A program made the position numbers and the translations under genes. From Nothopassalora personata (Eukaryota > Ascomycota > Dothideomycetes > Mycosphaerellales > Mycosphaerellaceae): 64,000 nucleotides of DNA. This document shows, in pieces, positions 1-12,000 of this stretch; position 1 is the stretch's first letter, and the number at the start of each line of letters is the position of its first letter. The stretch covers positions 2,232,001 through 2,296,000 of the forward strand of contig CM066293.1 in NCBI GenBank assembly GCA_033816765.1, written 5' to 3'. The notes beneath the pieces were generated by a model that had not been told where the DNA came from, did no database searches, and was given only the letters and a program-made list of their open reading frames with translations.

Positions 1-3000
1 TAAGCGTTCCTCTAGCCGATAATATTCACCTCGGAACCCTTATTAATTAGACACCTAATCTAGTTCTTGTTTATCCTAAACTCCGCTACTACCTAAGGAC
101 TAGGGACTATAGCAAAGTTGTTAAGGACACTAGAGAGCCCGATTTCTTAACGTCCTTATATAGCTTAGTAGTAGGGACCGCACCCTTAGAGTAAAGTATA
201 GTTAAATACACTCCGATATACTAGGCCTAACTATCTTCGCGGAAGACCTCCTTATTATACTTAGGTTTATCTTTATAGGTAACTACTTGTCTAGTACGAA
301 CCTTAGGGTCCTTTCCTATAAGACGTCGCACTATAGCGAGCTTCTCCTAAAGAGCGGGGGTGTTAGTAACGCGACCGAAGAGGGTAGCCTCGAACTAGCG
401 ACTATATCGAAACTAATCTTAGGCGTTTACATTAGGAAACGTTATCTAGAGGATCTAATTAATCTAGTAGATAATACCCTCTTCCTTTATAACCGGGCTA
501 TTACTAGCTAAACTATATTGTCGGACGTAGTTATTAATCCTTATAGTCTTAGCATTCTATATACGCTTCCTTTATGCGAAGGGGGCGTTTACGGGACTAA
601 TAGGCATATCCTTAGGTAGTCCTTTATTAGCATCGTTCCCTAGTCTATTTACTTAGGCATTATTTCCCCTTCCTAGGGTTACCCCGGATTCGGCTAATAA
701 TTAAGTTTCGCTTATTTAAGTACTAACTTCGTTAATCATTTTAACCTCCTACTAGTTAATCTCAGCTTACCGGATCTCCTATTCTAATTGTAGGCGAACT
801 TTCTTAGTAGCCTTAGCTCGGGCTCGTAGATCCTAGGCGAAGGACCGGGTCCTTGGGTGCGGATTCTTTAGAATGCCTACGGGTGCCTTCCCTTTCAATT
901 TATTAGACTACATAGGATAGGTAGATACCTCGTTAAGCTCGCCTAAGTCGATCGCCTACTCCGCTTTACTTTCTCCGAATAAGACCTAATATGTCCTAGT
1001 AGCCTTCTCCGTTTAGCTAGACCGTACGTCCTAAGAGCTATACTCTATTAAATGCCTAAAGTTAGGAGGAGGCTTAGAATAATTAGGAGGCGTAACCTTA
1101 GTTACCCTAGTGTAGTCCCTACCTATCTATTACTTACGTAGTACGGGAATCTTATACTAGTTATTAAACTCAATCGGTCTATAATGTTCTTCGAGTAGAG
1201 GGAGCATGTAGAGCAGTTTCGGTTTACTATAGTCCCTCCGAAAGTTAAACTTAGTAGGACGTGGATCGCCTTCTTTCCCTAGATACTACTAGTTATTCGG
1301 GGCGAGGTATACGTAGCCCCGGGATATTAAGGACCTTATCGCCCTATAATTGCTAGCCTAGTGCTTCGAACTGCTACAGTTATAGTAATAACCATCTATC
1401 GCTTTAGACTGTTCGCGATTCTACGATAGGGGACGCTACATTACGTAAACCTACAGTTTAGTGTCTAAGTCGTGCCTTTCCGGTTACATAGAGCGTTAAT
1501 TCTCGCTCGGGTAGAAGGTACCCGCGTCCGCGACGCGACCGCGCTAGTATGTACGTATGCTTATTTTAGCTACCTTCTAGATTAGGTTATTATTAATAAC
1601 AGTCCTAGAGGTAGCCTTCTTAAGCATATTAATCTTAGGCTTAAGGCGCGGCATTTACTTTACGACTAAGCGGTGTAGCTAAGGTAAAGTAAGAGGGAAA
1701 TCTATATGTATAGCTTTCTATCCCTCCTCACTATCTACGATACTAGTAGCTTTATCGAGAATCCTCTAAAAGTCCCTAAACTTCTTAGGTTACTTTAGGT
1801 AAAGCCCGCAAGCCTTATAGACCGCTTTCGCGACTGCCTCTAGTAATCCCTAAAGGAGAAGGCGACTCCGGGAGCTGTTATCTAAATCCTTAGGTTCAAT
1901 TAGATCACTTAAGGATATAAATAGGCGGATGAATTCCTTTATATCTTATTCTTTAGGCCTCTTGCCTTACTACGCCCTAACAATCTCCTTAAGATATTCC
2001 CGACTCCCTAATATTAAGTAGGCGTTAAACCTTAAGAACTCTAATAAGAACGCCCCCCTAAAACGTGCCTTATTAGTGAACTACCTAGGTAGTCTTATAA
2101 CTACGCGCCGGATAGTAGTTTCGCAATTGCGCTTAAACCTACCCTAGAAATTATCCTTCTTAATAGATGCCCGAGGCGGATACTAGTCTATTAGGTCGCT
2201 AAACCGCTCCTAGAACTTAGTAGCATTAGTGCTATTAAAGAACGGATTCTTAGCACCTCCTAGAGATAGAAAGCGAGGGCTAGCGTTTTCTATTGCTACT
2301 ACTAATCGTCTAAAGAGGGCAGTTATAGTATCTATTCTAATTGTGCTGTTCGTTCCTACACCTATACCTAATTTAGCGGCGCTAGTTCCGCTTCTCCCTT
2401 CTTTACTAGATTTAGGTGTTTCCCCTTCCTCCGATTCCTCTATCCCCTTATAAGGGATAGAATCCCTATAGACCCCTTCCATTTTCGTAGGGTTTATAGG
2501 CTATTCGTAGCTCCTACCTATGTCGGTAAAGGTGCTAAGTTTTTCTAGTAATGTAGCCGTATCTATTGTTACGTAGTACTTGCTTTAGAATGTGCTAATA
2601 CTAGTTATTACTTAATAGGACCTTATAACCGTAATTGTTGCTAAATACCTTAGACCTTAAGTGTTTTCGACCTTAGTCGACCTTAACCGTGAACCTTAAC
2701 CTTAAATCTTAACCTTACGTAATAACCTTAACCGTAAACCTTAGACCTTAAACTGTAATTTTAACCTTATAAACTGGATACTAATACGCTACTGGGTGTA
2801 CACTTAACAACCCCCCTTATTAACTACTAAAATAATGTCTACTAACTACCCTATGTAGGCCTGTCCGAGTTGTGGTGGTATGGAGCGGTGCTTACGTAAG
2901 CAGGGGTATTTGCCGGTCCCGGGACCGGGAAATTAGGTTACGTAACGAGTAGCGCAGTAGCTAGATAAAACAAGAGGATTAGCGGACCCTAAACCCCTAT

Positions 3001-3206
3001 ACCCTCTACTCGAGAGGTATAAATTGAATTGTTACCTTAATACTACGCTTATAATGCTTAGCTACGTAGTATATATCTTAATAGCTATACTAGGTCCTAC
3101 TAGCTTGCCTAAATGTCCAATTAAACCTAAATGAAATTAGGGCAAGTTGGACCTAAGGGACCCCCTCTAAACCTAAGGTTAACATAACCTATTAGTCGTT
3201 AATACT
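1..3206. repeat. RIP-degraded repeat sequence, no intact gene
   Basis: The sequence is saturated with TA, TAG and CTA and poor in CA and TG, the mark of repeat-induced point mutation. No long ORF survives. Read on the minus strand, roughly 2,480 down to 1,500 gives a long gag-like or similar protein-like frame interrupted by many TAG codons, with a surviving 90-codon piece at 2,482-2,210. I could not assign it to a named family. The rest shows nothing else I can support, apart from a degenerate CCTTAA-rich stretch near 2,652-2,782. Confidence 0.6.
2652..2782. repeat. degenerate CCTTAA-rich array
   Basis: About twelve irregular copies of motifs such as ACCTTA, CCTTAA and ACCGTAAACCTT follow each other. 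The units are imperfect and differ from the usual fungal telomere unit CCCTAA. I read it as a decayed simple repeat within RIPed DNA. Confidence 0.4.
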
Positions 3207-3291
3207 AGGCGTAGACCTCGTACTACTAGTCTAGAGCGTCCTACTCCTACTTAGTAATAGGGTTACTAAGCCCCTAGATAAGCTTATTACG

Positions 3292-3601
3292 TGTTAGGAA
3301 CCGCTATATGTTATCCTAACCGGGCTTAGTTCTTTATAGTAATGTCTCTAACTCGTTAAGAAGGTAGTAGTCCTAAATAGTATATAGTATATACTTAAAT
3401 AAGTTAAGTACAAGGCTCCTATCTACTTATAAAAGAGCGTCGTCTATATAATGCTATGTCTTGGCGCGACTAGCTAGTCGAGCACGACCTAGTTAGTTAG
3501 CTAGTTAGTCGAGTACGACCTAGCTAGCCGACCGCTCGACTACTCGTCTCGACTACTCGTCTAGCTAGGTCCTTCTACGTTACTCGTAACGGACCGTAAT
3601 A
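3292..3601 (-). repeat. 3' LTR of family-E element
   Basis: This 310-bp copy differs from 5,738-6,048 mainly by C-to-T and G-to-A changes. Its terminal CA is mutated to TA. Confidence 0.75.
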
Positions 3602-3833
3602 CTATCCCTCCCTCTAGGATCGCTATCCTAGCGATTACGTGTTATTAGTTATAAAGAGCGTTATCTACCTAAATTTCCTCCGTAATTCTAACTTCGCTAT
3701 ACCCTCTACGAGTACTTTATCCCGTAACCGTCGTCTCGTACGTATCTTTATAAATCCCTTCTTCCCGCTACTTCCTTACGAGAATTGTACTAAAACTAAC
3801 TCTTACTATATTATTATCGCCAATTTCTCTATT

Positions 3834-4199
3834 ATGTCTTAAGCTAAGTATATACGTAACGGTACTCCTTACGTCTTAACCTCCCTTAGCCGGTTAGACC
3901 GGGTTATTAACGAGCTATCCGAGAAGATCGCGAAGGACGAGAAGGACGCGGAAAGGATAACCGCGTAGGCTCTTACCTTACTTCATCGAGTAGATAAAAT
4001 CCGTGCCCGTATCGAGTAAAACCGGAAGGTCCGTAACGAAAATAATAGGAAGGTAGAAGAATAGGTACGCTATCTAGCGGCTAATACTAAATTCGACCCT
4101 AATAATCCTAAGTTATCGGACTTCCCTAATCTAGAGAGTAACCTTCTCGAAGCTAGCGTCGCTTCTCCTTTCTCGTAGCTCGATAGCTATCCGTCGTAA
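3834..4199 (+). pseudogene. antisense coiled-coil-like ORF of family-E element
   Basis: A plus-strand frame of 121 codons starts at ATG 3,834 and ends at TAA 4,197. It is interrupted by several TAG/TAA codons of the kind RIP creates from Gln and Trp. The residues between them are charged and helix-rich (for example SRLDRVINELSEKIAKDEKD), like a coiled coil. It runs opposite to gag in the same element and lies next to the 3' LTR. A similarly placed ORF occurs in the family-D gypsy at 43,512-44,051. Function unknown. Confidence 0.45.
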
Positions 4200-4486
4200 G
4201 TCGTAGTATCTAATAGTCGTGTTTCTTTATCGTTATATTAACTTCTATATCCTAGGTTATTAAGTTAAGAAGCCGCTATTTAATGCCTTATCGTCGTTAG
4301 GTTATTTCTACTAGGTAGATTTTAAGAAGAATTTCTTGTATTCCTAGTATATTTTCTCTTCGCGAATTATTACGTTAAACTCGCGGCTAACTATGTTCTT
4401 TTTCTTATAGTTTCTTATATAGTAACCTTACTCGCTATATACGTAGTAGGTAGAACCTTTACTCTTTAGCCCCCTTCCTATCCTAC

Positions 4487-4684
4487 TATAAGGGTAGCCT
4501 ATAGCTAACCCTTACATGTAATGCCGCTATGCCCGGCTTAGCATACCGTACGTAACGCGTATACGTACACTAGGAGACGCGTACAGCGTCTATAGAAGAA
4601 AGTAAGCTTTAGTTTATCTACAATTAGAAGATCGTAGGCGTACTATATATTGCGACATCCCCTTATAGCCTTACGGCCCTTATA
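4487..4684 (+). mobile_element. solo LTR of gypsy family A
   Basis: This 198-bp sequence matches the LTRs at 7,549-7,746 and 22,121-22,318 from end to end. It is flanked by perfect 5-bp duplications CCTAC (4,482-4,486 and 4,685-4,689). No internal element sequence is attached. It is inserted inside the gag-only element. Confidence 0.85.
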
Positions 4685-4689
4685 CCTAC

Positions 4690-5627
4690 ACTCTATTATG
4701 TCTAATTCTATTAGGTCTCTATAACTGTTAGGGTCCTAACTTCTAGCCTTAAAGCCTCCTCTTCCGCCTATAGCGGGTCTCTAGTATCTAGGCTATATAA
4801 ATCGGTCTTACCTTAAATCCTAGAGCCTTTCGTTAATCTCCTTTACTACCTTAATTATCGCCCCTAGCGTAATAACGCTAGCGTTTCGGGATAGTTCGGC
4901 TTTAATGTTATCCTTTAGCCCGAGGTAGAACTACGATTATAATACTACGTCGTTCTATTCTAGGTCGGCGGTATATCCTTAGAATTCTAAAGTGTAGACG
5001 GTAACTAAATACGTCTATCGAAGTTATCGGATATGTCGGTCGGCGTATATCTCCTCGTTAGGTATCCCGTATAGATTATCGAGTTTCGTCTTAAACTTAT
5101 CGTAGTCGTAGAAAAATTTTCGAGTTTCCGTTTTCGGTATTTCTCCCTCGCCCTAGTTATATAGCTAGTCCTTAAGGTATAGTGTTAAGGGGATGTCGCA
5201 ATGTATAGCACGCCCACGACCTGCCAGTCGTAGATGAACTAATTCTTGCCTTTTTTTCAAGACGCATCGCGCGTCGCAAGGTGTACTCATGCGTGTCACG
5301 TGCGGCTTGGCAGCCGGTCGCGACCGCATGTCACATGCAAGGCCACATGTAGGGGTTAGCCACTGGGCTGCCCCTTACATATAGTTAGAATCCTCTAGCT
5401 ACTTTTCCTCGTAGGAAGGATACGGCGTATAAGACCTTACTAGCCTCGCCTTAAAACTAGTATATATTAAAGTAAAGGTATAACTAAACCTATAGTTAAA
5501 AAGCCTCTAGTTTATCCTTAGTCCCGTCGAACGTCTCCGGCGTAGACACTTTAGGTGCACGGTAGTAGTCTAATAGGTTTAGTATGCCTATAGGAGTATT
5601 GTTCTTACTACTTTCTATAATCGACAT
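4690..5627 (-). pseudogene. gag pseudogene of family-E element
   Basis: The minus strand from ATG at 5,627 reads like a Ty3/gypsy Gag. Recognisable pieces are STPETFDGTKDKLEAF near the start and, further on, FYLGLKDNIKAELSRNASVI. TAG/TAA codons break it where Trp and Gln would be expected. It is also interrupted by the solo family-B LTR at 5,183-5,379. Matching fungal gypsy Gag proteins carry the same FDGT...L and LKD...EL blocks (family knowledge). It may continue beyond 4,690 but is cut there by the solo family-A LTR. Confidence 0.6.
5183..5379 (-). mobile_element. un-RIPed solo LTR of gypsy family B
   Basis: This 197-bp sequence is the reverse complement of the family-B LTRs at 13,424-13,620 and 19,919-20,115. 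It has perfect flanking TSDs TATAG (5,178-5,182 and 5,380-5,384). Unlike everything around it, it keeps its CA and TG dinucleotides, so it seems never to have been RIPed. Confidence 0.88.
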
Positions 5628-5726
5628 TTCGCTTATTTATTCCGTAATACTAGTTAACTATAGCGTTTATCGTAACGGACTCTAGGTAGCGTCTCTCCTA
5701 GATATATATAAAGGGCCCTAGTAGTA

Positions 5727-5734
5727 GTACTTAA
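5727..5734 (-). promoter_or_regulatory. candidate self-priming PBS, family E
   Basis: On the minus strand, 3 nt inside the 5' LTR (5,738-6,048), lies an 8-nt stretch complementary to the element's own LTR at 5,851-5,858 (plus strand TTAAGTAC). There is no TGG-type tRNA primer site at this position. Confidence 0.5.
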
Positions 5735-5737
5735 AGT

Positions 5738-6048
5738 TGTTAGGAACCGCTATACGTTATCCTAACTAGGCTTAGTTCTTTATAGTAATGTCTCTAACTC
5801 GTTAAGAAGGTAGTAGTCCTAAATAGTATATAGTATATACTTAAAATAAGTTAAGTACGAGGCTCCTATCTACTTATAAAAGAGCGTCGTCTATATAATG
5901 CTATGTCTTAGCGCAACTAGCTAGTCGAGTATAACCTAGTTAGTTAGTTAGTCGGTCGAGTACGACCTAGCTAGCCGACCGCTCGACTACTTATCTTAAC
6001 TACTCGTCTAGCTAGGTCCTTCTACGTTACCCGTAACGGACCGTAACA
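5738..6048 (-). repeat. 5' LTR of family-E element
   Basis: This 311-bp copy pairs with 3,292-3,601 and retains the TG...CA ends (TGTTAGG...GTAACA). It is the 5' LTR because gag is read leftward from it. Confidence 0.75.
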
Positions 6049-6809
6049 TTACTCTAGGCGCGAGCGGTACGTAGGCGAGCTACTATCTACGCGATAGCGA
6101 CGCTAGTATTACTAACGTAGAGGTACCTATTATCTCTATAGCGCCTATACGTCTTAAGTAACTCGCCGGTAGTAATACTATTATACGTATCCTACTCGTC
6201 TACTATACTATTAGTAAGCGTATCGTAAGCGAAGAGCGTAGCGAATACTTACTAGTTACGAAGTATAGGAGGTACCGTATATATATCTTAATATCGGTAC
6301 CTAGGCGCCTAGCTAGTAATAACTTAGGGGTCTACGGCCTTAGTACGCTAAATTTACGCTTTACTAGCGTATCTAGTACGCTAAGCGCGCTAGATATCTA
6401 TAGTAGTAGTACTAGTAATAGTATTAGTAGTACTGATAGGCCCCCTACGAGGGCCTCCTAGTAGAGCTAGTCTTAGATAGCTTCGTCTAAAGCTATAGTA
6501 GTACTAGCGGGTCGCTAGATAGTCGCTAGCGAGGAGCTAGTAGATCTCTAGTAGTACGGGTACGATACGCTACGAGAACGTAGTATAAGGAAAAAGAAGG
6601 AAAAGGAGGGAGAGGGTACGCTTCTTAAACCCTCGAGTTAGTTAACCCGGTAACTATAACTTTACCTACCTATACCCCGATAACGATACGTACGAGACCC
6701 GTAGGTAGGTCGTATAGTAACGGAATCTACGAGAAGTAGATAGATTACTTATATAGAAACCTCCTAAAGCCGTAAGCTAAGGGTAGCTCGTCCTAGAAGG
6801 GAAGATAGT

Positions 6810-7008
6810 TATAAGGGTAGCCTATAGCTAACCCTTATATATAATACGGCTATACCCGGCTTAGTAAGCCATACGTAACGCGTATACGTATACTAAGAAA
6901 TGCGTATAGCGTCTATAGAAGAAACTAAGCTTTAGTTTATCTATAATTAGAAGATCGTAGACGTACTATATATTACGATATCCCCTTATAACTCTCGCGG
7001 TCCTAATA
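6810..7008 (+). repeat. 3' LTR of truncated family-A copy
   Basis: This 199-bp sequence is homologous to the 198-bp family-A LTRs and is RIPed (it starts TATAAGGG instead of TGTAAGGG). It follows the conserved family-A 3' region directly. Confidence 0.75.
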
Positions 7009-7548
7009 CTATTAAACGTAAGGGGGACCTTAAGATATAGAAGTATTAGCCGTATAAGCTCCTTAGTACGTAGTAAAGTACCGGACGATAGACTCGCTAC
7101 GAGTTATCTTTAGCTAAAGTAGTAGATACGATAACCTAGCTTTATAACCTCGTCTTTTAAGAAGGCGCGGATAAGCTAGGCCTATAGCTTATACGTCCTT
7201 ATACTATACCGCCCTTCCTCTTTATAAAGGCTACTAAAGATAATATACCTATTCTTCTAAGTAAATTAAGCCTATAAGAGTAAGATCTCGAGGATATATT
7301 AATACTGTATACTAAGGGTATCTAGAATGTAAAGGATAGGTAAGAAGTACTAGTTAACGTTACGTATTAGGTTAACTAAGGTCGCGGAGCCTTAAATAAT
7401 CTATATAGATAAGGAGTAGTAGAGGACTCGTTAAGTAGTAGTAGTAATAAGTTCTTAGCTAGCCTTAGCGAACTTATAAAGGACGTAGACCGCCGACGCG
7501 AGCGTAAGCTTAAGGACTAGCGAGCGAGTATAGTAGCGAGTAATATAG
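7009..7548. repeat. unassigned RIPed sequence between two gypsy copies
   Basis: TA-rich RIPed sequence with no surviving ORF. It is the target into which the full family-A element inserted; the TSD copy TATAG lies at 7,544-7,548. I see no recognisable protein motif. Confidence 0.5.
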
Positions 7549-7746
7549 TGTAAGGGCAGCCTATAGCTAACCCTTACATATAATGCAGCTATGCCCGGCT
7601 TAGTATACCGTACGTAACGCGCATACATACACTAGGAGATGCGTATAGCGTCGATAGAAGAAAGTAAGCTTTAGTTCATCTACGATTAGAAGATCGTAGG
7701 CGTGCTATACATTACGACATCCCCTTATAGTCTTACGGCCCTAATA
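7549..7746 (+). repeat. 5' LTR, family A
   Basis: 198 bp, starting TGTAAGGG and ending CCCTAATA (CA mutated to TA). It pairs with 22,121-22,318. Confidence 0.88.
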
Positions 7747-7749
7747 GTT

Positions 7750-7758
7750 CTAAAGCTT
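7750..7758 (+). promoter_or_regulatory. candidate self-priming PBS, family A
   Basis: CTAAAGCTT lies 3 nt downstream of the 5' LTR. It is the exact complement of AAGCTTTAG inside the same LTR (7,666-7,674). The related family-B element has changed both halves together, which supports pairing. Confidence 0.65.
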
Positions 7759-9050
7759 CCCTTCGTTATAATCTATATACGCTATAGAGCCCGATCGCGA
7801 CGCGCACGACGGCGAGTCGCCTATGCCGCCCCTAAGCCCTAGAGTATAGTAGTAGGCGCGTCGTACAGCCTTAGTTACGAGAAGAGAGGCCTTACGGGCT
7901 AAGATTAAAGAGTAAGAGATACAGCGGGAGATCGAGCGGCTAGAGATCTTACGCGCTATAAGCGCACCGCCTCTAGAGCGTATAGGAGGGAGGAGAGAAG
8001 ATTACCTCCCTACTATAACCCCTACCTCTATCTCTATAACTACTAACGATAATATTATAGTACGAGGCGCGGCCGTAGCGTATGCGACGCGACCGCGCCT
8101 AAAAGAGCCGACGCCTTTTAGAGGGGATTCGATAAGGAAGGTAAGGGTATTCCTTTAGGAGCTCTTACTTATCTTCGCCCTCTTAGGTACTATATACGCG
8201 ATAGACGAATTAAAGGTCCTATATAGGGTTATGTACCTTAGCGGAGAGGCAAGCGAGCGATAGTATACTAACTATAGCGCCGTTAACCTTATAGGGTATA
8301 TATACTAGGACTTTAAGGAGTTCTACCGAGACGTATACGGCGATCCTATAAATCGCGTACTTAACGTTATGTTAGATTACGAGGTTACGAAATAGAAGGA
8401 CAACTAGATAGCGCGGCAGTTCGCGACTAAGCTAGATGTTATAGAGGACTAGTTAGGTAACTACTCGGAAGCGTAACGTATACGGTACCTACTAGCGAAG
8501 CTTACGCCTCGCTTACGGTCCGCTATCGTTAGCTACTATAATATCCCTACGACTAGAGAAGACCTAGTAGTCCTAGCCTCGCGTATCGAAAGTACCGAGC
8601 GCTAAGGTAGTAGCGGAGGGCACGACCGCGGGTAGTATATACGTCGTAAGCGTAAAGCTAAGGGCGTATATAAGCGGGCCGATCGCCTAAAGTAATAGAA
8701 GTAGAGTTAAGTACCGGGCGCCTCGGGTGCGAGTTAGTAGCGAGACGCCGGTAGCTTGTCTTTAACTAGCTAGAAGTCGAAAGTAGAGTACTACAGCTAC
8801 GGTAGGAAGGGTTACTATAAGACGGAGTACCGGAATAGACACCTATAGAAAGACCGCGACGCGTAAGCGGTTCGTAGGTTAGAAACTGTCGAGGCTTTAA
8901 CTAAGAAGGGCGAATAGGGAAAAGGTAGAGGACTAGGTAAGGGTTACTCCTAAGTCCGAGTTTCTATATAGACCCCTTAAGGTAAGTCGATACGAGTCTA
9001 GCGCATTACTTACGAGGCGCCGTCGAGACGCGTAAGGGCTTTCGCGAGGC
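7759..9050 (+). pseudogene. gag pseudogene, family-A gypsy
   Basis: The plus-strand frame is broken by many TAG/TAA codons. Near 8,791-8,844 the remnant of a CCHC zinc knuckle is visible (YYSYGRKGYYKTEY). Its cysteines read as tyrosine, as expected from TGC-to-TAC RIP changes. In the family-B copy the same site keeps more cysteines and a histidine. Confidence 0.65.
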
Positions 9051-12000
9051 TACGTTTCTTCTAGATAACGGTATAGATTTAAGCTTAGTGTCGTACGAGT
9101 ATATACTCCGATACTAGATATAGCCTATTAGTAGTATAAAGCTTCTAAATCTAGAGTCGTATACGTAGGACTAGGGGCATTACTACGGCGCCTATACGGT
9201 TCGCGTACGACTAGCTAACGATGTAGGAGTAGAGCGCGTAAGCGACGCTATCTACTATGTAGCGCCTATAGGTAGGCCGTTAGTTATTTTAGGTAGACCC
9301 TAGCGGTATCGTAATCGGATAGTAAAGGCCGATAAGGATAACTAGTAGTACTACGGTGTAGAGACGCCTACGATTTAGTAGCGTAACGTACGCGAGTTCC
9401 TTAAGGATCTCGATAGCTTAAAGTAGGTTTATACGATAAGTGTTCGGGTTATTACTATAGTAGTACCTAAAGGAGAGAGCCCCTCGTAGCCTAAAGAATT
9501 TATAGACTTCCGAGATATATACGTACCTAATAAGTAGGCGAAGCGTAAGATGCCCGACGGGGTTAAGTATACAATTAATCTCGTTAAAGGAAAGAAACCC
9601 CCTTTTAAGCCGCTATACTACTAGTCCTTAACTAAGCTAGAGGCCTTAAAGGAGTACCTTACGTAAGCAATAGAGAAGGGGTAGATTAGGCGGTCCGTAA
9701 GCGAGGCGGGTACGCCTATCCTATTCGTGCTAAAGACGAATAGTACTCTTAGGCTCTATGTAGATTATAGAGGCCTAAATAAGATTATAGTAAAGAACCG
9801 GTACCTACTACCCCTAATTAGTAAGACCTTAGATAGGCTATAGGGCGCTAGGCTCTTTACTATAATCGACCTATAGGATACCTACTACCGTATTCCTATT
9901 AAGCGAGGAGACGAGTAGAAGACTACGTTTCGTACGCGATACGGTTACTACGAGTACTTAGTTATGCCTTTTAGGTTAACTAACGCACTAGCTACCTTTT
10001 AGGGGTACATTAATAAGGCCCTTACTAGGTTAGTAGATAACATCTACGTAGTCTACCTAGATAACATTCTAATCTATAGCGTAACGCGTAAGGAGTACGT
10101 GCGAGCCGTACGCGCGGTGCTAGAGAGGCTATAAAAGTTCGCCCTATTTACGAACCTAAAGAAGTATAGCTTCTTCTAGGAGAATACCGAGTTCCTAGGA
10201 TTTATTATAAGTATCGTAGGCGTATCGATAGATAGGAGTAGGGTAGCCGTAATCGAGGAATAGCCTACGCCTATAAGTTTTTATAAGGTTTAATTCTTCC
10301 TAGGATTCTATAACTTCTATAGGCGCTTTATCGAAGGGTACTCGAGGATTACGAAGCTATTAATAGACCTACTAAAGGGATGTAAGAATAGTAAGAAGTA
10401 AGGGCCTCTTATATAGTCCGCTTACGAGGAGTAAGCGTTCTAACGGCTAAAAGCTAGGTTCCTCGGAGCACCTATCCTAAGGTACTTCGATCCTTCGTTA
10501 CGTACGAGGGTTAAGACGGATGCCTTAGGTTTTGCAATTATAGGCATTATCTCTTAGCTATTTAGGACTAAGTAGTATCTAATTGCCTTCTATTCTCGTA
10601 AGATAATACCTACTAAGTACAATTATAAGACCTATAACTAAGAGCTACTAGTAGTAGTAGAGGCATTTAAGCATTAGCGACCGTACCTCGAAGGCGCATC
10701 GTATACGGTTTAGGTGCTAGTCGACTATACGAACCTATAGGGTTTTATAATAGTAAAGTAGCTAAACGGGAGGTAAGCTCGATAGGCGACGTTTCTATAA
10801 CCTTTCGACTTCGTAGTAGAGCATAGGTCGGGGAAGAGTAACCTAGCCGATACGCTATCGCGACGTAGTAACTACGTACGCGTAGCGTAGTAGACGTCGA
10901 ACTTGCTTCCTACGCTATAAAGTAAGCTATCTTTCTAGAAGGAATCCCTATTAAGAGAGGACGAGCCTATAGTAAGGCGCGTAACCGCTACCTACGAGAA
11001 GATATAGGATAAGGCGACGATAATAGTAGTAGTAGCCTACGAGCCGTAGGGGACCCGATCGCTACTAGTAAGAGTGTACGCTATAATAATGTAGGGCGGC
11101 CTAGGTAAACTGCTTACAATACTAATAAAAATCGTGTAGGGGAGAGACGATAGGTACGTCGTATACTTATCGTAGGCGCCTAGCGAAGGGGACGCTAAGG
11201 ACTAGTATGTAAAAGGCGGGTTAGTCTATCGCGGGAACGCGATTATAGTACCCGAAGACTATGTAGTAAGAGCATAGCTACTCTACATGTATTATAACGA
11301 CCTACTAGTAGGGCACTTTAGTAAGGTAAAGACTAAAGAGCTACTACGACGTTATTACTAGTAGGAATCACTAAGTAAGGATATAAGGGAGTATGTTAGA
11401 AACTGTAGGGCTTATTAGACCTCGAAGGCGAGGCGCTATCGACCCTACGGCGAGCTATAGCTACTACCTAGGCTAGACGGTCCATAGTAGGAAATTACTA
11501 TGGATTTCATTACGGACCTACCGCTAAGTAAGCGAGGAGAATGCGTTTATAATGCGATCCTAGTAATCGTCGACCGCTACTCTAAAATAAACTTATACAT
11601 TCCTACGACTAAGAGTCGTCCTATAGAGAGCGCCTTCACGCGGCGGACGACGTAAGTATCTTCGTTACGACGAAGAGAAACTAAGACTCTCTCTCTCTCG
11701 AAAAATACAAGCCTACTCGACTCGAAACAAGAAAAGACAGGTCGGACGAACCGAACGAACGAGATACGCTCAAAATCTACAAACAAGAACTCCGGAACTG
11801 CGAGAAGGGAAAGCGACGTACATAGCGTACACGTCGCTCGAACAACGAAGGCGCTGTCTACCTGTCGTCCCGGCAAACCACGTAAACTGCCGGCTGGAAC
11901 CAAGAGAGGCGTTTAGGGGCGCAAACCACGTATACTGCACGGCTGGAACCAAGAGAGGCCGAGGGGGGGACGACAGCGAGGCCACTGCGACCGAGGAGCT

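Larger units (their letters stand above)
3292..6048 (-). mobile_element. gag-only Ty3/gypsy-like LTR element (family E), RIPed
   Basis: Direct repeats at 3,292-3,601 and 5,738-6,048 (310/311 bp, TG...CA ends, partly RIPed to TA) bound the element. The flanks TTACG (3,287-3,291) and TTACT (6,049-6,053) look like a decayed 5-bp TSD, and the empty site is seen in the homologous sequence near 20,951-20,961. It is read on the minus strand, with gag downstream of the right-hand LTR. No reverse transcriptase or integrase is visible, and the internal part without the two solo LTRs is only about 1.7 kb. It is probably a non-autonomous derivative. Confidence 0.75.
3207..7008 (+). mobile_element. 5'-truncated family-A Ty3/gypsy copy (3' region plus LTR)
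   Basis: Bases 3,207-3,291 and 6,049-6,809 align to the 3' untranslated part of the full family-A element (about 20,870-22,120), and they end in a family-A LTR at 6,810-7,008. The copy is split by the gag-only element at 3,292-6,048. No gag or pol is left on its 5' side. The whole copy is RIPed. Confidence 0.7.

Noticed and set aside
2652..2782. Telomere repeats
   Set aside because: The unit is closer to CCTTAA than CCCTAA, is irregular, and lies within RIPed repeat DNA.
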